Below are positions 1 through 8,133 of a DNA stretch of 40,376 nt, one piece after another; within the stretch, counting starts at the first letter, position 1; each line of letters begins with the position of its first letter. The translations under genes and the position numbers were made by a program. Below the pieces are notes generated by a model, which was given only the letters and a program-made list of their open reading frames with translations, had not been told where the DNA came from and made no database searches. Location of the stretch: assembly GCA_017616165.1 (NCBI GenBank), contig JAFZYR010000031.1, positions 1-40,376 of the forward strand, given 5' to 3'. The DNA comes from Treponema sp. GTDB taxonomy: Bacteria > Spirochaetota > Spirochaetia > Treponematales > Treponemataceae.

Positions 1-186
1 GACGAGGGTGACAAGGTTAAAGTCACAATCCGTTTCCGCGGACGTGAACTTGCTCACACAGAGCTCGGCTTTGAAGTTCTGAATGAGGTGTTAAAGCGAC
101 TTACCTCGGCGTACAACATCGAAAAGCCTGCTGCAATGGACGGCAGAAACATGTCGATGACAATCTCAGCAAAAGCCGCAAAATAA
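1..186 (+). CDS. infC: Translation initiation factor IF-3, C-terminal part (cut by window edge)
   Basis: The window opens inside a reading frame of 61 codons plus TAA that reads as the C-terminal domain of IF-3, with the segment [16 protein letters not shown] typical of the domain that binds the 30S platform and prevents premature 50S joining. IF-3 inspects the start codon and initiator tRNA during initiation. The 5' part of the gene is outside the window. It is followed after 10 bp by rpmI and then rplT, the classic infC-rpmI-rplT order, which supports the call. In many bacteria L20 represses this operon through an mRNA leader upstream of infC; that region is not visible here. Confidence 0.93.
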   Translation, partial: DEGDKVKVTIRFRGRELAHTELGFEVLNEVLKRLTSAYNIEKPAAMDGRNMSMTISAKAAK

Positions 187-196
187 GGGGTTTAAA

Positions 197-397
197 ATGC
201 CTAAGATGAAGACTAAGAAGTCTGCTGCCAAGAGATACTCTCTTACAGGCACAGGCAAGGTTAAGCACAAGAAGCAGAACCTTCGTCATATTTTGACAAA
301 ACGTTCTCCAAAACGCAAGAGAAATCTTCGCGCTTCAGGTTATGTTGCAGAAGCAGATGCAAAGAAAATCAGAAAGCAGATGCTTCCATACGGTTAA
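197..397 (+). CDS. rpmI: 50S ribosomal protein L35
   Basis: This 66-residue, very basic protein begins [20 protein letters not shown] and contains the segment [15 protein letters not shown], both typical of bL35. The length matches the usual 64-66 residues. It is a small protein of the large ribosomal subunit that packs into 23S rRNA. The start follows an AAGGGG ribosome binding site. It lies between infC and rplT with short gaps, so it is cotranscribed with them. Confidence 0.97.
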   Translation: MPKMKTKKSAAKRYSLTGTGKVKHKKQNLRHILTKRSPKRKRNLRASGYVAEADAKKIRKQMLPYG

Positions 398-409
398 TAG
401 GAGAATAAT

Positions 410-769
410 ATGTCAAGAGCGATAGACGGAACAAAAAGAAAGAATCGCCGCGTTAAGATTCTTAAACTCGCAAAGGGTTTCCGCGGAGACAGAAAATCAA
501 ACTATAAGCCAGCTAAGGATGCCGTAACAAAGGCACTTGGACACGCTTATGTAGACCGCCGTGACAGAAAGCATGAATTCCGTTCACTTTGGATTGCACG
601 TATTAACGCTGCTGTTCGTGAAGAAGGAATTACATACTCTCAGTTCATCAACGGAGTAAACAAAGCAGGTATTAAATTGAACCGCAAGGCTCTTTCTAAT
701 ATGGCTATTGAAGATCCAGCCGCTTTCAAGGCAGTTGTAGAAGAAGCTAAGAAAGCACTTAAGGCATAA
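410..769 (+). CDS. rplT: 50S ribosomal protein L20
   Basis: The 119-residue product matches bL20 in length and sequence: a basic N-terminal extension with [18 protein letters not shown], then [24 protein letters not shown] in the globular half. bL20 is needed for early 50S assembly and acts as an autogenous repressor of its operon in several bacteria. An AGGAG site lies 7-8 bp before the ATG. The next gene starts 11 bp after the stop, so the ribosomal operon continues into cell-division genes. Confidence 0.97.
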   Translation: MSRAIDGTKRKNRRVKILKLAKGFRGDRKSNYKPAKDAVTKALGHAYVDRRDRKHEFRSLWIARINAAVREEGITYSQFINGVNKAGIKLNRKALSNMAIEDPAAFKAVVEEAKKALKA

Positions 770-780
770 GGAAGCTATTT

Positions 781-1296
781 ATGATATCACTTGAACAGGT
801 TTTGTTACTGGAACAGAAAGTTGAGAGCGCTGTTGGAAAAATCCAGCAGCTTGAGGCTGAAAATGATGCTCTGCGCAATAAATGTTCAGAGCTCACAAAT
901 GCACTTTCGGCCAAATCGGAGCAGCTTAAGGCTTATGAATCAGATCAACAGAAAATCGAAAGTGGTATCATAAAAGCAATTGACCGGCTTAATTCAATAG
1001 AGAATTCTGTATTGAAGGCAGCCGGTCCTGCTGCTGCAGCTGCAAAGCCTGCTCCAGCAAAACCAGAACCAGCTCCTGCCCCAGCCCCTGCTCCTGAGGA
1101 ACCAGCTCCAGAAGTAACACAGATGGATTTTGATTCTATGGACACAGTTGAGGAAGCTGCAGAAGAAGCTGTTGAAGAAGACCTTCCACCTACACAACCG
1201 GATTTTGTAGAAGAACCAGTTGAAGATCCTGTAGACGAACCGGTTGAAGAAGGCGACAGCGAATCCACCGACAATTTAGGCTTCGACATTTTCTAA
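781..1296 (+). CDS. Coiled-coil, Pro/Ala-rich acidic protein next to zapA (ZapB-like role possible)
   Basis: The product has 171 residues. Residues about 3-75 form a heptad-like coiled coil (for example LEQKVESAVGKIQQLEAEND). A linker at about 80-112 is almost only Ala, Pro, Lys and Glu, and the tail (about 113-171) is strongly acidic, ending in LGFDIF. There is no signal peptide or membrane segment. The gene sits 13 bp before zapA and 11 bp after rplT. A short coiled-coil protein beside ZapA suggests a Z-ring accessory role like that of ZapB, but this is inference from position and shape; ZapB itself is shorter and lacks the acidic tail. The ribosome binding site is AAGGA. Confidence 0.75.
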   Translation: MISLEQVLLLEQKVESAVGKIQQLEAENDALRNKCSELTNALSAKSEQLKAYESDQQKIESGIIKAIDRLNSIENSVLKAAGPAAAAAKPAPAKPEPAPAPAPAPEEPAPEVTQMDFDSMDTVEEAAEEAVEEDLPPTQPDFVEEPVEDPVDEPVEEGDSESTDNLGFDIF

Positions 1297-1309
1297 CGGG
1301 GGTTTTCTG

Positions 1310-1642
1310 ATGGGAAAACTCCAGATCAATCTTTTAGGAACATCCTTCACAATTCAGGCAAACGAAGACGAAGAGCATCTGCAAAAGCTGCTCGGTTATT
1401 ATTCACGCATTGTAGAAGATGTAAGCAAAATCGATTCAATTAAAACTCCACTCCAGACATCAATTCTTGCAGGCATTATGCTTTGCGACGAAGTATATAA
1501 AGAAAAATCAAATGTTGTTGCAATGAAAAAGCAGGGCGCCGGTGCTGCAAACGCACAGACTGCCGCAGTAAATGACGAAGAAAGCGCAGAGCTTGAACGA
1601 CGCACCATTGCAATGATAGATAAAATCAACAGAGTTTTATAA
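1310..1642 (+). CDS. zapA: Cell division protein ZapA
   Basis: The 110-residue product has the ZapA layout: a small N-terminal beta domain (GKLQINLLGTSFTIQANEDEE), the helix beginning HLQKLLGYYSRIVEDV, then a C-terminal helix for dimerisation (residues about 80-110). ZapA binds FtsZ and cross-links protofilaments to stabilise the Z ring in the cytoplasm. Length is as usual for the family. A G-rich run (GGGGG) precedes the ATG. It lies between the coiled-coil gene and the DUF188 gene with gaps of about 12 bp, which supports one transcript. Confidence 0.85.
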   Translation: MGKLQINLLGTSFTIQANEDEEHLQKLLGYYSRIVEDVSKIDSIKTPLQTSILAGIMLCDEVYKEKSNVVAMKKQGAGAANAQTAAVNDEESAELERRTIAMIDKINRVL

Positions 1643-1654
1643 GCAGGTATTTCA

Positions 1655-2110
1655 TTGATTAAGAACGTCTGGATAGATGCCGATTCCTGCCCTCCCCAGG
1701 TAAGAAAACATGTAACTGATTACGCAGCAAAAAAAGCCATTACGGTTTATTTTGTTGCCAACAAGCAGATAGACTGCCAGAGTAAAAATCCCTTTAATAT
1801 GATTATAACCGACAGCACTAAGGATTCGGCAGACAATTATATTTTTGACCACACAGCTGCAGACACCGACCTTGTAATTACCCGCGACATAGTTTTTGCA
1901 GACCGCCTTGTAGCAAAGGGCGTTCACGTAATAAACGACCGCGGCACCGAGTTTACAAAAGAAATAATCAAGGAACGTCTGAGCGAACGAGATTTTAATT
2001 TACAGCTTGTTCAGCTTGGCCTTTCCAAGCCCTACCACGAAGGGTATGACCAGAAGAAATTTGAAAAATTTGCGAACTGCCTGGATAGAGTGATTGTAAG
2101 AAATTTATAG
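1655..2110 (+). CDS. DUF188 (YaiI/YqxD family) protein
   Basis: The 151-residue product begins IKNVWIDADSCPPQVRKHV, the family signature (DAD-CP), and carries VANKQ and the acidic segment DTDLVITRDIVFADRLVAKG, which together suggest a PIN-like nuclease fold with clustered Asp residues. The biochemical role of the family is unsettled. The start codon is TTG at 1655, chosen because the signature begins right after it and no ATG is available closer; an AGG triplet lies about 8 bp upstream. It is the last gene of the ribosomal and division operon and is followed by nested hairpins that can end transcription. Confidence 0.85.
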   Translation: MIKNVWIDADSCPPQVRKHVTDYAAKKAITVYFVANKQIDCQSKNPFNMIITDSTKDSADNYIFDHTAADTDLVITRDIVFADRLVAKGVHVINDRGTEFTKEIIKERLSERDFNLQLVQLGLSKPYHEGYDQKKFEKFANCLDRVIVRNL

Positions 2111-2120
2111 ATCCAGCGGC

Positions 2121-2204
2121 GAGAGTTTTGCCGGTTTTTGCGCAGCAAAAATGCGAGCCCGTCGCGAGCAAGGGAAAACTCTCAAAAATCGCGTCAGCGA
2201 TTTT
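2121..2204. terminator. Three hairpins between convergent genes; the last is a two-way terminator
   Basis: Between the convergent DUF188 and HD-GYP genes there is an outer inverted repeat GAGAGTTTT (2121-2129) / AAAACTCTC (2175-2183). It encloses TTTTTGC (2135-2141) / GCAAAAA (2145-2151). Beside it lies AAAATCGC (2185-2192), loop GTCA, GCGATTTT (2197-2204). The last hairpin has A and T runs on both sides and starts 1 bp from the HD-GYP stop codon, so it should terminate transcripts from both directions. Confidence 0.65.
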
Positions 2205-2205
2205 A

Positions 2206-3456
2206 TCACTCATCGTCTGGGAAAGCCATCTGGATTGCGCAGATACGGTCTTTGATTTGCATGAAGGCGTAAACTACTTCCGGGTCAAAGTGGCTGCCGG
2301 CGCTGTTCTGAATCTCTTCAAAAGAATCGTCGATTGTCCAGGACTCCTTGTAGCAGCGCTTGTGGCTCAAGGCATCAAATACATCGGCTACGGCAACAAT
2401 ACGTGCACTAAGCGGAATGTCTGTTCCCTTAAGAGGCTCTGCCTTTGGCACAACTCCGTCCTTTATAGAAAAATCCTTGATATCAACATTGCCAGGGTAG
2501 CCGTTTTCGCCGCCATCCCAGCGGTCATGGTGATGCAGTGCAATTTCCTGCGACATTACATCAAGGTCTGATTCAGTCGGATCAAAAAGCTGTGCACCAA
2601 TACAGGTGTGACCCTTCATTATATTGCGTTCCTCATCAGTAAAACGAGGGAAGGTCTTTTTAAGGATAACATCAGAAATACCAACCTTTCCAACATCGTG
2701 GAACTTGGCAGCAATCTTAAGATTATCGCGGTATTTAGAAATTTCATCAGCCGGAATATTGTGATTGAAGGCCCAGCGGTCGTAAATTTCCATAGCAAAA
2801 GAAGATACGCGCTCTACGTGAGGATAGGTTTCCTTTGGATCGCGGAACTCTGCCATCTTGAGCATGCGCTTAACCATGTTACTTGTAAGGTAAGCATGCT
2901 GCAAAGCCTGTACGGCACTAACCGCAAAGTGTGCAATAAAAAGCTCGTCCTCTTCATCAAAGGAAATAACTGTACCGTTTTCGTCGAGCTTGTTTATAAT
3001 CTGAAGAACGCCCAAAATCTGACCTGTTGCATTCTTTAAAGGGAATGTAAACATAGATTTTGTGCGGTAATTTGTCATTATATCTGAATTTTTGTTGAAC
3101 TTGTAAGGAGAATCCTCCGGAAGTGCATAGCAGTCCTTAATATTCAGAGATTTTCCTGTAGAAGCAACGTAGCCGCAAATCTGTTTTTCGTTAATTGGGA
3201 AAGAGAAACAGCTGTATGGAAGCTTTTCACCCGGAGCAAGCTCTTGAAGATGAGTATCGTTCTGACCGTATTTGATTTTGATTCTATCTTCTTCTACAAC
3301 ATAAATGGAACCGGCATCTGCATTTACAATACGCCTGGTTTCTGTGAGAATCCGCTCCAAAAGTACGTCAACGTCCTGAATTTCATTAAGCTGGCGTTCA
3401 ATCTCCATGATTTTTTGAAGTTTATCTTCATCTTTATCTTGTATATTAATTGCCAT
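2206..3456 (-). CDS. GAF domain + HD-GYP domain protein (putative cyclic-di-GMP phosphodiesterase)
   Basis: In the 416-residue product, residues about 20-185 form a GAF sensor domain (LLERILTETRRIVNADAGSI, later ILGVLQIINK). Residues about 205-400 form an HD-GYP domain with the metal-binding HD pair at 253-254 (KFHDVGKVGI), ALHHHDRWDG, GYP at 319-321 and ARIVAVADVFDALSH. All expected metal ligands appear present, so degradation of cyclic di-GMP is plausible. About 25 residues lie between GYP and the IPLSARI segment, where the family usually has only a few. There is no membrane segment, so it is cytosolic. The start follows a GGGAG site. It is transcribed alone, 74 bp downstream of the methyltransferase gene. 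Confidence 0.9.
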   Translation of the reverse strand: MAINIQDKDEDKLQKIMEIERQLNEIQDVDVLLERILTETRRIVNADAGSIYVVEEDRIKIKYGQNDTHLQELAPGEKLPYSCFSFPINEKQICGYVASTGKSLNIKDCYALPEDSPYKFNKNSDIMTNYRTKSMFTFPLKNATGQILGVLQIINKLDENGTVISFDEEDELFIAHFAVSAVQALQHAYLTSNMVKRMLKMAEFRDPKETYPHVERVSSFAMEIYDRWAFNHNIPADEISKYRDNLKIAAKFHDVGKVGISDVILKKTFPRFTDEERNIMKGHTCIGAQLFDPTESDLDVMSQEIALHHHDRWDGGENGYPGNVDIKDFSIKDGVVPKAEPLKGTDIPLSARIVAVADVFDALSHKRCYKESWTIDDSFEEIQNSAGSHFDPEVVYAFMQIKDRICAIQMAFPDDE

Positions 3457-3530
3457 GAGAAGCTCCCGTAAACAATATTACTATATATTATCGTCTTAAA
3501 ATGGCGAAAAATCAAGTGGCATATCTATAA

Positions 3531-4358
3531 CTATTGCTTTTTTATAAGTGAAAAATAGATGGGTCCGGCCCCGTTTGAAGCATCCGGAAGGATATGATAG
3601 CCGTACTGAGTCTGTTCAAGCTTGAGCGTAGTTGGCGGAAGCATCTGGCGCTCTATTACAAAGGACTCACTGCCAAACTTTTTTTCCAGGCGGGCAATCA
3701 TCAAGTCATTTTCCTGAGGACAAAGGGCACAGGTGGAGTATAAAAGCCAGCCTCCCCTACGCAAAAGGCGGAATGCACTTGAAAGAAGAGACCACTGCTC
3801 TGTAGTAACGGTTTTTATGCGCGAAGGCGACCACTGTTCAAGATATTTTGGATCTGCAAACACGTGGCGCTCCGAAGAACAAGGGGCATCCAGCAGTATA
3901 CTGTCAAAGCATTCGGTCTGGCGGGTACACCAGGTAGCTCCGTCGCTGCAGCTTACCCGCACGCGTTCACTTATGTCTGGCGGAAGGCATTCTTCTACTA
4001 CAACCGAAAGTCTGTGCTTGCGCTGGGCAGAACGCTCGTTGGAAGAAAGCACGGCATCACGCCCCATACGGCTTGCAAGCACAAGTGTTTTTCCTCCGGG
4101 AGCTGCACACAAGTCAAGGATGTCCACTGCCCCTTCAAGCGGAAGGCACTGGGCTGCATAAAGGCTTGCGCTATCCAGATAGTAAGGCTTTTGTGCCCCT
4201 TCAAGCTTAAACTCAACGGAGTCTGCCGGCATGGCAAAGGCCTGCTTTAAATTTTCCCATCTGGAGCCATACAAGGCCTGGTAAAAAATATTAAAGCCCT
4301 GCTCGCCGCGATTTGAGTCGTTTGTGCCCTTGTTTTTTTTGCCTGCCTTATTTGCCAT
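3531..4358 (-). CDS. RsmB/NOP-family RNA m5C methyltransferase
   Basis: The 275-residue product is a SAM-dependent RNA cytosine-5 methyltransferase. It has the SAM-binding motif DLCAAPGGKT (82-91), motif IV DAPCSSERH (158-166, Cys160) and motif VI STC (208-210, Cys210 as nucleophile), and a segment PYYLDSASLYAAQCL before the Rossmann core. It is much shorter than E. coli RsmB (429 residues) and lacks the NusB-like N-terminal domain and a PUA domain. The SERH variant after the motif IV Cys recalls the NSUN3/NSUN4 branch. The substrate, probably rRNA or tRNA, cannot be told from sequence. Its start overlaps the end of the upstream GH3 gene by 11 bp, so translation is coupled. Confidence 0.87.
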   Translation of the reverse strand: MANKAGKKNKGTNDSNRGEQGFNIFYQALYGSRWENLKQAFAMPADSVEFKLEGAQKPYYLDSASLYAAQCLPLEGAVDILDLCAAPGGKTLVLASRMGRDAVLSSNERSAQRKHRLSVVVEECLPPDISERVRVSCSDGATWCTRQTECFDSILLDAPCSSERHVFADPKYLEQWSPSRIKTVTTEQWSLLSSAFRLLRRGGWLLYSTCALCPQENDLMIARLEKKFGSESFVIERQMLPPTTLKLEQTQYGYHILPDASNGAGPIYFSLIKKQ

Positions 4359-5637
4359 AAAAATTATCCATGTAAAACTGACGGTTCTGCTGCTTTAGTC
4401 CTGCAAATACAGACGGGTCGTTACTCATGCAGCCTTCGTAATCTGCGCTAAGAACATATTTTCCGCTGTCGTCCAGGTGTACATAAAGCATACCCGACTT
4501 TATTTTGTAATCAATCATTCTGCGCACTGCAGTGTTAAGGAGGGTATCAAACTGCTCATCCTGTGCGGCCTTGTTTATCAAAACCTCTACACTTTCCATA
4601 ATTCGTTTTTCCGAAATGATGATGCAGTCAATTCCCGCTTCTATGGCCATTACTACAGCCTGCTCCGAAGGGTAACCGTTATCGGCAAGGGCACCCATAA
4701 AAATGTCATCAGAAAAAATAATTCCCTCGTAACCAAACTTATTGCGAAGCACATCGGTAACCCAGTATTTGGAAAGACAGGCAGGCAGTGCTTCATCATA
4801 GCCTTTTACGCGCGCATGAGACATGAGGATTGCCGCAGGCTTTTGCTCCAGCAGGGTTTTAAACGAAGCCATCTGCATGTCAAATTCGGCTTGAGTCCAT
4901 TTGATTTCCGGAAGTCCTGTATGCGGGTCTGTATTTGTGTTACCCGGAAAATGCTTGAGCACCGTACCAATTCCGTTTGATTCATAGGCCTGAATGCAAA
5001 CCGTACCGTAATCAATAACTGTTTCCAGGTCGCCAAAGCTGCGCTGGTTCAAAAATATTTCGTTATCGGCAGTACATACCTCGGCCACAGGAGCAAGGTT
5101 CATCGTAAAGCCAAGCGCCTTCATCTGCTTAGCCTGAAGTGTATAAAGCTCACCGGCCTTTTGCGTTGTAAGGATTGTAGAAACCCTTTGTGCCGAAGGA
5201 AGCGGACCATTTAAAGGCTGCATTCTGTTTACATACCCGCCCTCCTGGTCTACGGTAAGGAACGGCGGTATTTTATTGTTGCTGCGGCAGTATTCAATTA
5301 TAGATTTATTAAAGGCAGACTGAGCTTCCGGGCTTTCTGCAATATTATACGCAAAATACAAAAAGCCTCCGGCAATGCTTTCTTCTACAGGAACAAAGGT
5401 GTCGCAGCCAACAAGGTTTACAACAAAAAGCTGGGCAATTCTATCCTGGGGTGTAAGGGCCGCAATATAGTCCCACACTGCCTGGTCCCTCTGCTGTTCA
5501 ACAAGGTTTATATATTCCAGGGCATCCCGTCCGCGCTGATGAGTCAAAAGCTCTTTCTGATTTATTTTTTTCTGATTGCGGCAGGCACATAAACAAACAA
5601 GGCACCCGCACAAAAGCCAGAAAAGGTACTTTTTCAT
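4348..5637 (-). CDS. GH3 beta-N-acetylhexosaminidase-like lipoprotein
   Basis: The product has 429 residues from the ATG at 5637. A signal peptide (MKKYLFWLLCGCLVCLCAC) ends in a relaxed spirochaetal lipobox with Cys19, so it is probably membrane-anchored in the periplasm. The GH3 domain is typical of NagZ-like enzymes: DQEGG (130-134), KHFPGN (228-233), the TDPHTGLP loop with His239 (general acid/base dyad in NagZ enzymes) and FSDD (308-311, nucleophile Asp). It probably trims N-acetylglucosamine from peptidoglycan fragments or glycans. The frame stays open 37 codons upstream, but the lipoprotein signal fixes the start. The -10 (TATAAT, 5644-5649) ends 6 bp before the ATG, implying a leaderless mRNA. 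It is cotranscribed with the methyltransferase. Confidence 0.9.
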   Translation of the reverse strand: MKKYLFWLLCGCLVCLCACRNQKKINQKELLTHQRGRDALEYINLVEQQRDQAVWDYIAALTPQDRIAQLFVVNLVGCDTFVPVEESIAGGFLYFAYNIAESPEAQSAFNKSIIEYCRSNNKIPPFLTVDQEGGYVNRMQPLNGPLPSAQRVSTILTTQKAGELYTLQAKQMKALGFTMNLAPVAEVCTADNEIFLNQRSFGDLETVIDYGTVCIQAYESNGIGTVLKHFPGNTNTDPHTGLPEIKWTQAEFDMQMASFKTLLEQKPAAILMSHARVKGYDEALPACLSKYWVTDVLRNKFGYEGIIFSDDIFMGALADNGYPSEQAVVMAIEAGIDCIIISEKRIMESVEVLINKAAQDEQFDTLLNTAVRRMIDYKIKSGMLYVHLDDSGKYVLSADYEGCMSNDPSVFAGLKQQNRQFYMDNFYGK

Positions 5638-5643
5638 ACAATA

Positions 5644-5672
5644 ATTATATGTGTTGCCCCTTACTTTTACAA
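5644..5672 (-). promoter_or_regulatory. Promoter of the GH3 gene, leaderless
   Basis: On the minus strand, TTGTAA (5667-5672), a 17-bp spacer and TATAAT (5644-5649). The ATG begins 7 bp after the hexamer, so transcription should start at or next to the A of the start codon. No ribosome binding site fits in between. The promoter interleaves with the promoter of the divergent dehydrogenase gene. Confidence 0.7.
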
Positions 5673-5682
5673 GTGATATAAT
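5654..5682 (+). promoter_or_regulatory. Promoter of the short-chain dehydrogenase gene, leaderless
   Basis: TTGCCC (5654-5659), a 17-bp spacer and a perfect TATAAT (5677-5682). The ATG is at 5690, leaving 7 bp, so the mRNA would carry at most one untranslated base. Its -35 lies between the -35 and -10 of the opposing GH3 promoter, so both promoters compete for the same DNA. Confidence 0.7.
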
Positions 5683-5689
5683 TAAAAGC

Positions 5690-6547
5690 ATGAAAAACAT
5701 TGCCGTAGTAACGGGTGCAAGCTCCGGAATGGGAAGAGAATTTGCCATTCAGATTGCCAAGAGTTATGATTTTGATGAAATCTGGATTGTGGCACGAAGG
5801 CTTAAAAAACTTGAAGAACTTGCTCAGACAATAAACCAGACTAAGAATTTTCAGGTTGTAAGACCCGTTCAGCTTGATTTATGCGGCATGGAAGGTGTAC
5901 GCCAGCTGGAAAACCTGCTCAAGGAAGAAAACGAAAAGCTTTTAAAGGTCGAAAGCGGCATTAAAATTGGTCTTCTGGTAAACAATGCGGGCTACGGAAC
6001 CTACGGCCCCTTTGAAGAAACCTCGGTGACAGTGCAGATGCAAATGGTTCAGCTTAACTGCACTGCCCTTACGGGACTTTGCGGAATTGCCCTGCCTTTT
6101 ATGAAGGACGGTTCTGTAATTATAAATACGTCGAGCCTTGCAGCCTTTATGCCGCTTGGGAACTTTGCAGTTTATGCAGCCACCAAGGCCTATGTTTTAA
6201 GTCTTTCGGTTGCACTGGCAGCAGAGCTTAAAAACCGCGGAATTAAGGTTAGCGCACTTTGTCCTGGCTCTGTAAGCACGGAGTTTGCAAATATTGCTTC
6301 CAACGGCGCACGCAAGGAAGTAAAGGGCGGCATTCCGCCGGAGGGTGTTGTAGCACAGTGTCTGGCCCGTGCCTATAAGGGAAAGCTTACTTCACTTTAC
6401 AGGCTCAAGTGGCGGCTTACAGCATTTATGAGTCGTTTTGTCGGACGTGGTCTTGTTGCCCGCTACACCTATAAGCACATGCAGCGCCCGCGCAATCCGG
6501 ATAAGGACCAGATGAATAAGGAAATTTCTGTAGAGGAATTTTTGTAA
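5690..6547 (+). CDS. Short-chain dehydrogenase/reductase (classical SDR)
   Basis: The 285-residue product is a classical SDR with a Rossmann fold: TGASSGMG (8-15) for the dinucleotide, NNAG (98-101), Ser148/Ser149 and YxxxK with Tyr162 and Lys166. ARR after the second beta strand (about 35-37) suggests NADPH preference. The C-terminal extension is basic (about 230-285) and may touch the membrane. It reduces or oxidises a carbonyl or alcohol substrate that cannot be named. The start at 5690 is chosen over an upstream GTG in frame because TGASSGMG then sits at the usual distance from the N-terminus. The upstream GTG lies inside the promoter. Confidence 0.88.
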   Translation: MKNIAVVTGASSGMGREFAIQIAKSYDFDEIWIVARRLKKLEELAQTINQTKNFQVVRPVQLDLCGMEGVRQLENLLKEENEKLLKVESGIKIGLLVNNAGYGTYGPFEETSVTVQMQMVQLNCTALTGLCGIALPFMKDGSVIINTSSLAAFMPLGNFAVYAATKAYVLSLSVALAAELKNRGIKVSALCPGSVSTEFANIASNGARKEVKGGIPPEGVVAQCLARAYKGKLTSLYRLKWRLTAFMSRFVGRGLVARYTYKHMQRPRNPDKDQMNKEISVEEFL

Positions 6548-6551
6548 TATA

Positions 6552-6650
6552 GATTGCCACGTCGCTGACGCTCCTCGCAATGACGTCATTGTGCGGAGCA
6601 TCACCGATGTGGCAATGACGTCATTGCGAGCCGAAGGCAAAGCAATCCAT
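6552..6650. repeat. Palindromic intergenic repeat, family 1, copy 1
   Basis: The arm GATTGCCACGTCGCTGACG..CTCGCAATGACG is followed by two inverted arms, a degenerate one (TCATTGTGCGGAGCAT..) and a clean one (GTCATTGCGAGCCGAAGGC..GCAATCC). The conserved core is CTCGCAATGACG with its complement CGTCATTGCGAG. It fills the gap between the dehydrogenase and pncB. Other copies lie at 10380-10460 and 12565-12626, with a degenerate fragment at 13244-13270. Confidence 0.8.
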
Positions 6651-6669
6651 ATTCAAGGAGTCATAAAAT

Positions 6670-8133
6670 ATGAATGAAATTATAGAAAACAGCACAATCA
6701 ACAGCGCACTTTTTACGGACTTTTATGAGCTTACAATGGCCCAGGGCTACTGGAAGGAAAACATGAACGAAAAGGTTGTGTTTGATATGTTCTTCCGCAA
6801 AAATCCTTTTAACGGCGGCTTTAGTGTTCTTGCCGGAAACGAAACTTTGCTGGACGCCCTTACCTCCTTCCGTTTTAGCGAAGACGATATAAGATATCTT
6901 GGCGAGCAAAAGATTTTTGAACAGGGCTTCCTTGACTATCTTAAGGACTGGCATTTTACCGGCGACCTGTACACTATGGATGAAGGAACTATAATCTTCC
7001 CTCAGGAGCCGCTCGTACGCATTCACGCAAATCTTATAGAAGCACAGATTCTGGAAGGACTCATTTTGAATCACGTAAATTTCCAGAGCCTTATTGCAAC
7101 AAAAACTGCACGCATCTGGCTTGCAAGTAAAAAGGCACCTATTATGGAATTTGGACTTCGCCGTGCACAAGGCCCTGATGGTGCTATGAGTGCAACACGC
7201 GCTGCCTTTATTGGTGGAGCTGCCGGTACCTCAAACACCCTGGCCGGAAAGCTTTACGGCATTCCTGTAATGGGAACCATGGCTCACTCCTGGATTATGT
7301 CTCACACAAGCGAGCTGGAGGCCTTCCGCGAATATGCAAAAATCTATCCGCAGAATTCTATTTTCCTTATTGATACCTACGATACCCTCAAGTCGGGAAT
7401 TAAAAACGCAATCATTGCAGGCGGCGAGCTTGTAGAAAAGGGCTACAACTTTGGTGTACGCCTTGACTCTGGTGATATTTCATATCTTACACGCGAGGTC
7501 CGCAAGGAGCTTGACCGTGCAGGCTTCCCTGATGCAAAGATCAGTGTTTCAAACGAGCTTACAGAAGAAATTATTTCTACACTTGTTGCAGGTGGAGCAC
7601 CAATCAATTCCTGGGGTGTTGGAACCCACATGGTTACCGGCGGAAACGAATCATCCTTTACCGGTGTTTACAAGCTTTGTGCACGTCACGACAAGACTAC
7701 AGGCGGCATGACCCCTGCAATGAAGTTCAGCGATAATCCTGCAAAAACAACTAACCCTGGCATCAAAAACGTATTCCGTCTTTATGACGAAAACGGCATG
7801 GCCTGCGCAGATATTCTGGCACTGGAGGATGAAGCTCCGGAGGTTGGAAAAGAATACCGCTACTATCACCCGATGGTAGACTATCGTCAGTTCTCATTCA
7901 AGGCTGAAAAAATTGAACCTCTATTGAAAAAACGTCTTAGCAACGGGGAACGCACAGAACCACGTTTGCCGGACAGCGAGCAGCTTAGAATAAGTCATCA
8001 GAATATGCAGAAGCAGCTGGAAACTCTTGATGAATCCTACAAGCGCATTTTGAATCCTCACATCTATAAGGTTTCCATCACAGAAAAATTAAAGGATCTT
8101 AAGCTCAAGTTTATTCATGAAAACATTAAGTAA
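6670..8133 (+). CDS. pncB: Nicotinate phosphoribosyltransferase
   Basis: The 487-residue product begins its core with LFTDFYELTMAQGYW, the family hallmark. GTMAHSWIMSH carries the His phosphorylated in NAPRT enzymes, and FGLRRAQGPDGA, FLIDTYDT and GVRLDSGD (PRPP binding) also match. It makes nicotinate mononucleotide from nicotinate and PRPP with ATP hydrolysis, the entry step of the NAD salvage (Preiss-Handler) pathway in the cytosol. The length fits the longer bacterial NAPRT group. AAGGAG lies 9 bp before the ATG. The 3' end overlaps the patatin-like gene by 17 bp, suggesting coupling. I see no promoter between the upstream repeat and the ATG. Confidence 0.95.
   Translation: MNEIIENSTINSALFTDFYELTMAQGYWKENMNEKVVFDMFFRKNPFNGGFSVLAGNETLLDALTSFRFSEDDIRYLGEQKIFEQGFLDYLKDWHFTGDLYTMDEGTIIFPQEPLVRIHANLIEAQILEGLILNHVNFQSLIATKTARIWLASKKAPIMEFGLRRAQGPDGAMSATRAAFIGGAAGTSNTLAGKLYGIPVMGTMAHSWIMSHTSELEAFREYAKIYPQNSIFLIDTYDTLKSGIKNAIIAGGELVEKGYNFGVRLDSGDISYLTREVRKELDRAGFPDAKISVSNELTEEIISTLVAGGAPINSWGVGTHMVTGGNESSFTGVYKLCARHDKTTGGMTPAMKFSDNPAKTTNPGIKNVFRLYDENGMACADILALEDEAPEVGKEYRYYHPMVDYRQFSFKAEKIEPLLKKRLSNGERTEPRLPDSEQLRISHQNMQKQLETLDESYKRILNPHIYKVSITEKLKDLKLKFIHENIK

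Noticed and set aside
945..1289. Ser/Gly-rich open frame opposite the coiled-coil gene
   Set aside because: It is a mirror of the Pro/Ala/Glu-rich codons of the real gene.
5638..5748. Longer N-terminus for the GH3 protein
   Set aside because: The extension runs through the promoter and would put a lipoprotein signal peptide at residue 38.
6548..6669. NAD-related riboswitch before pncB
   Set aside because: The gap is filled by a repeat of a family found at unrelated genes, so its folding is not evidence of a riboswitch.
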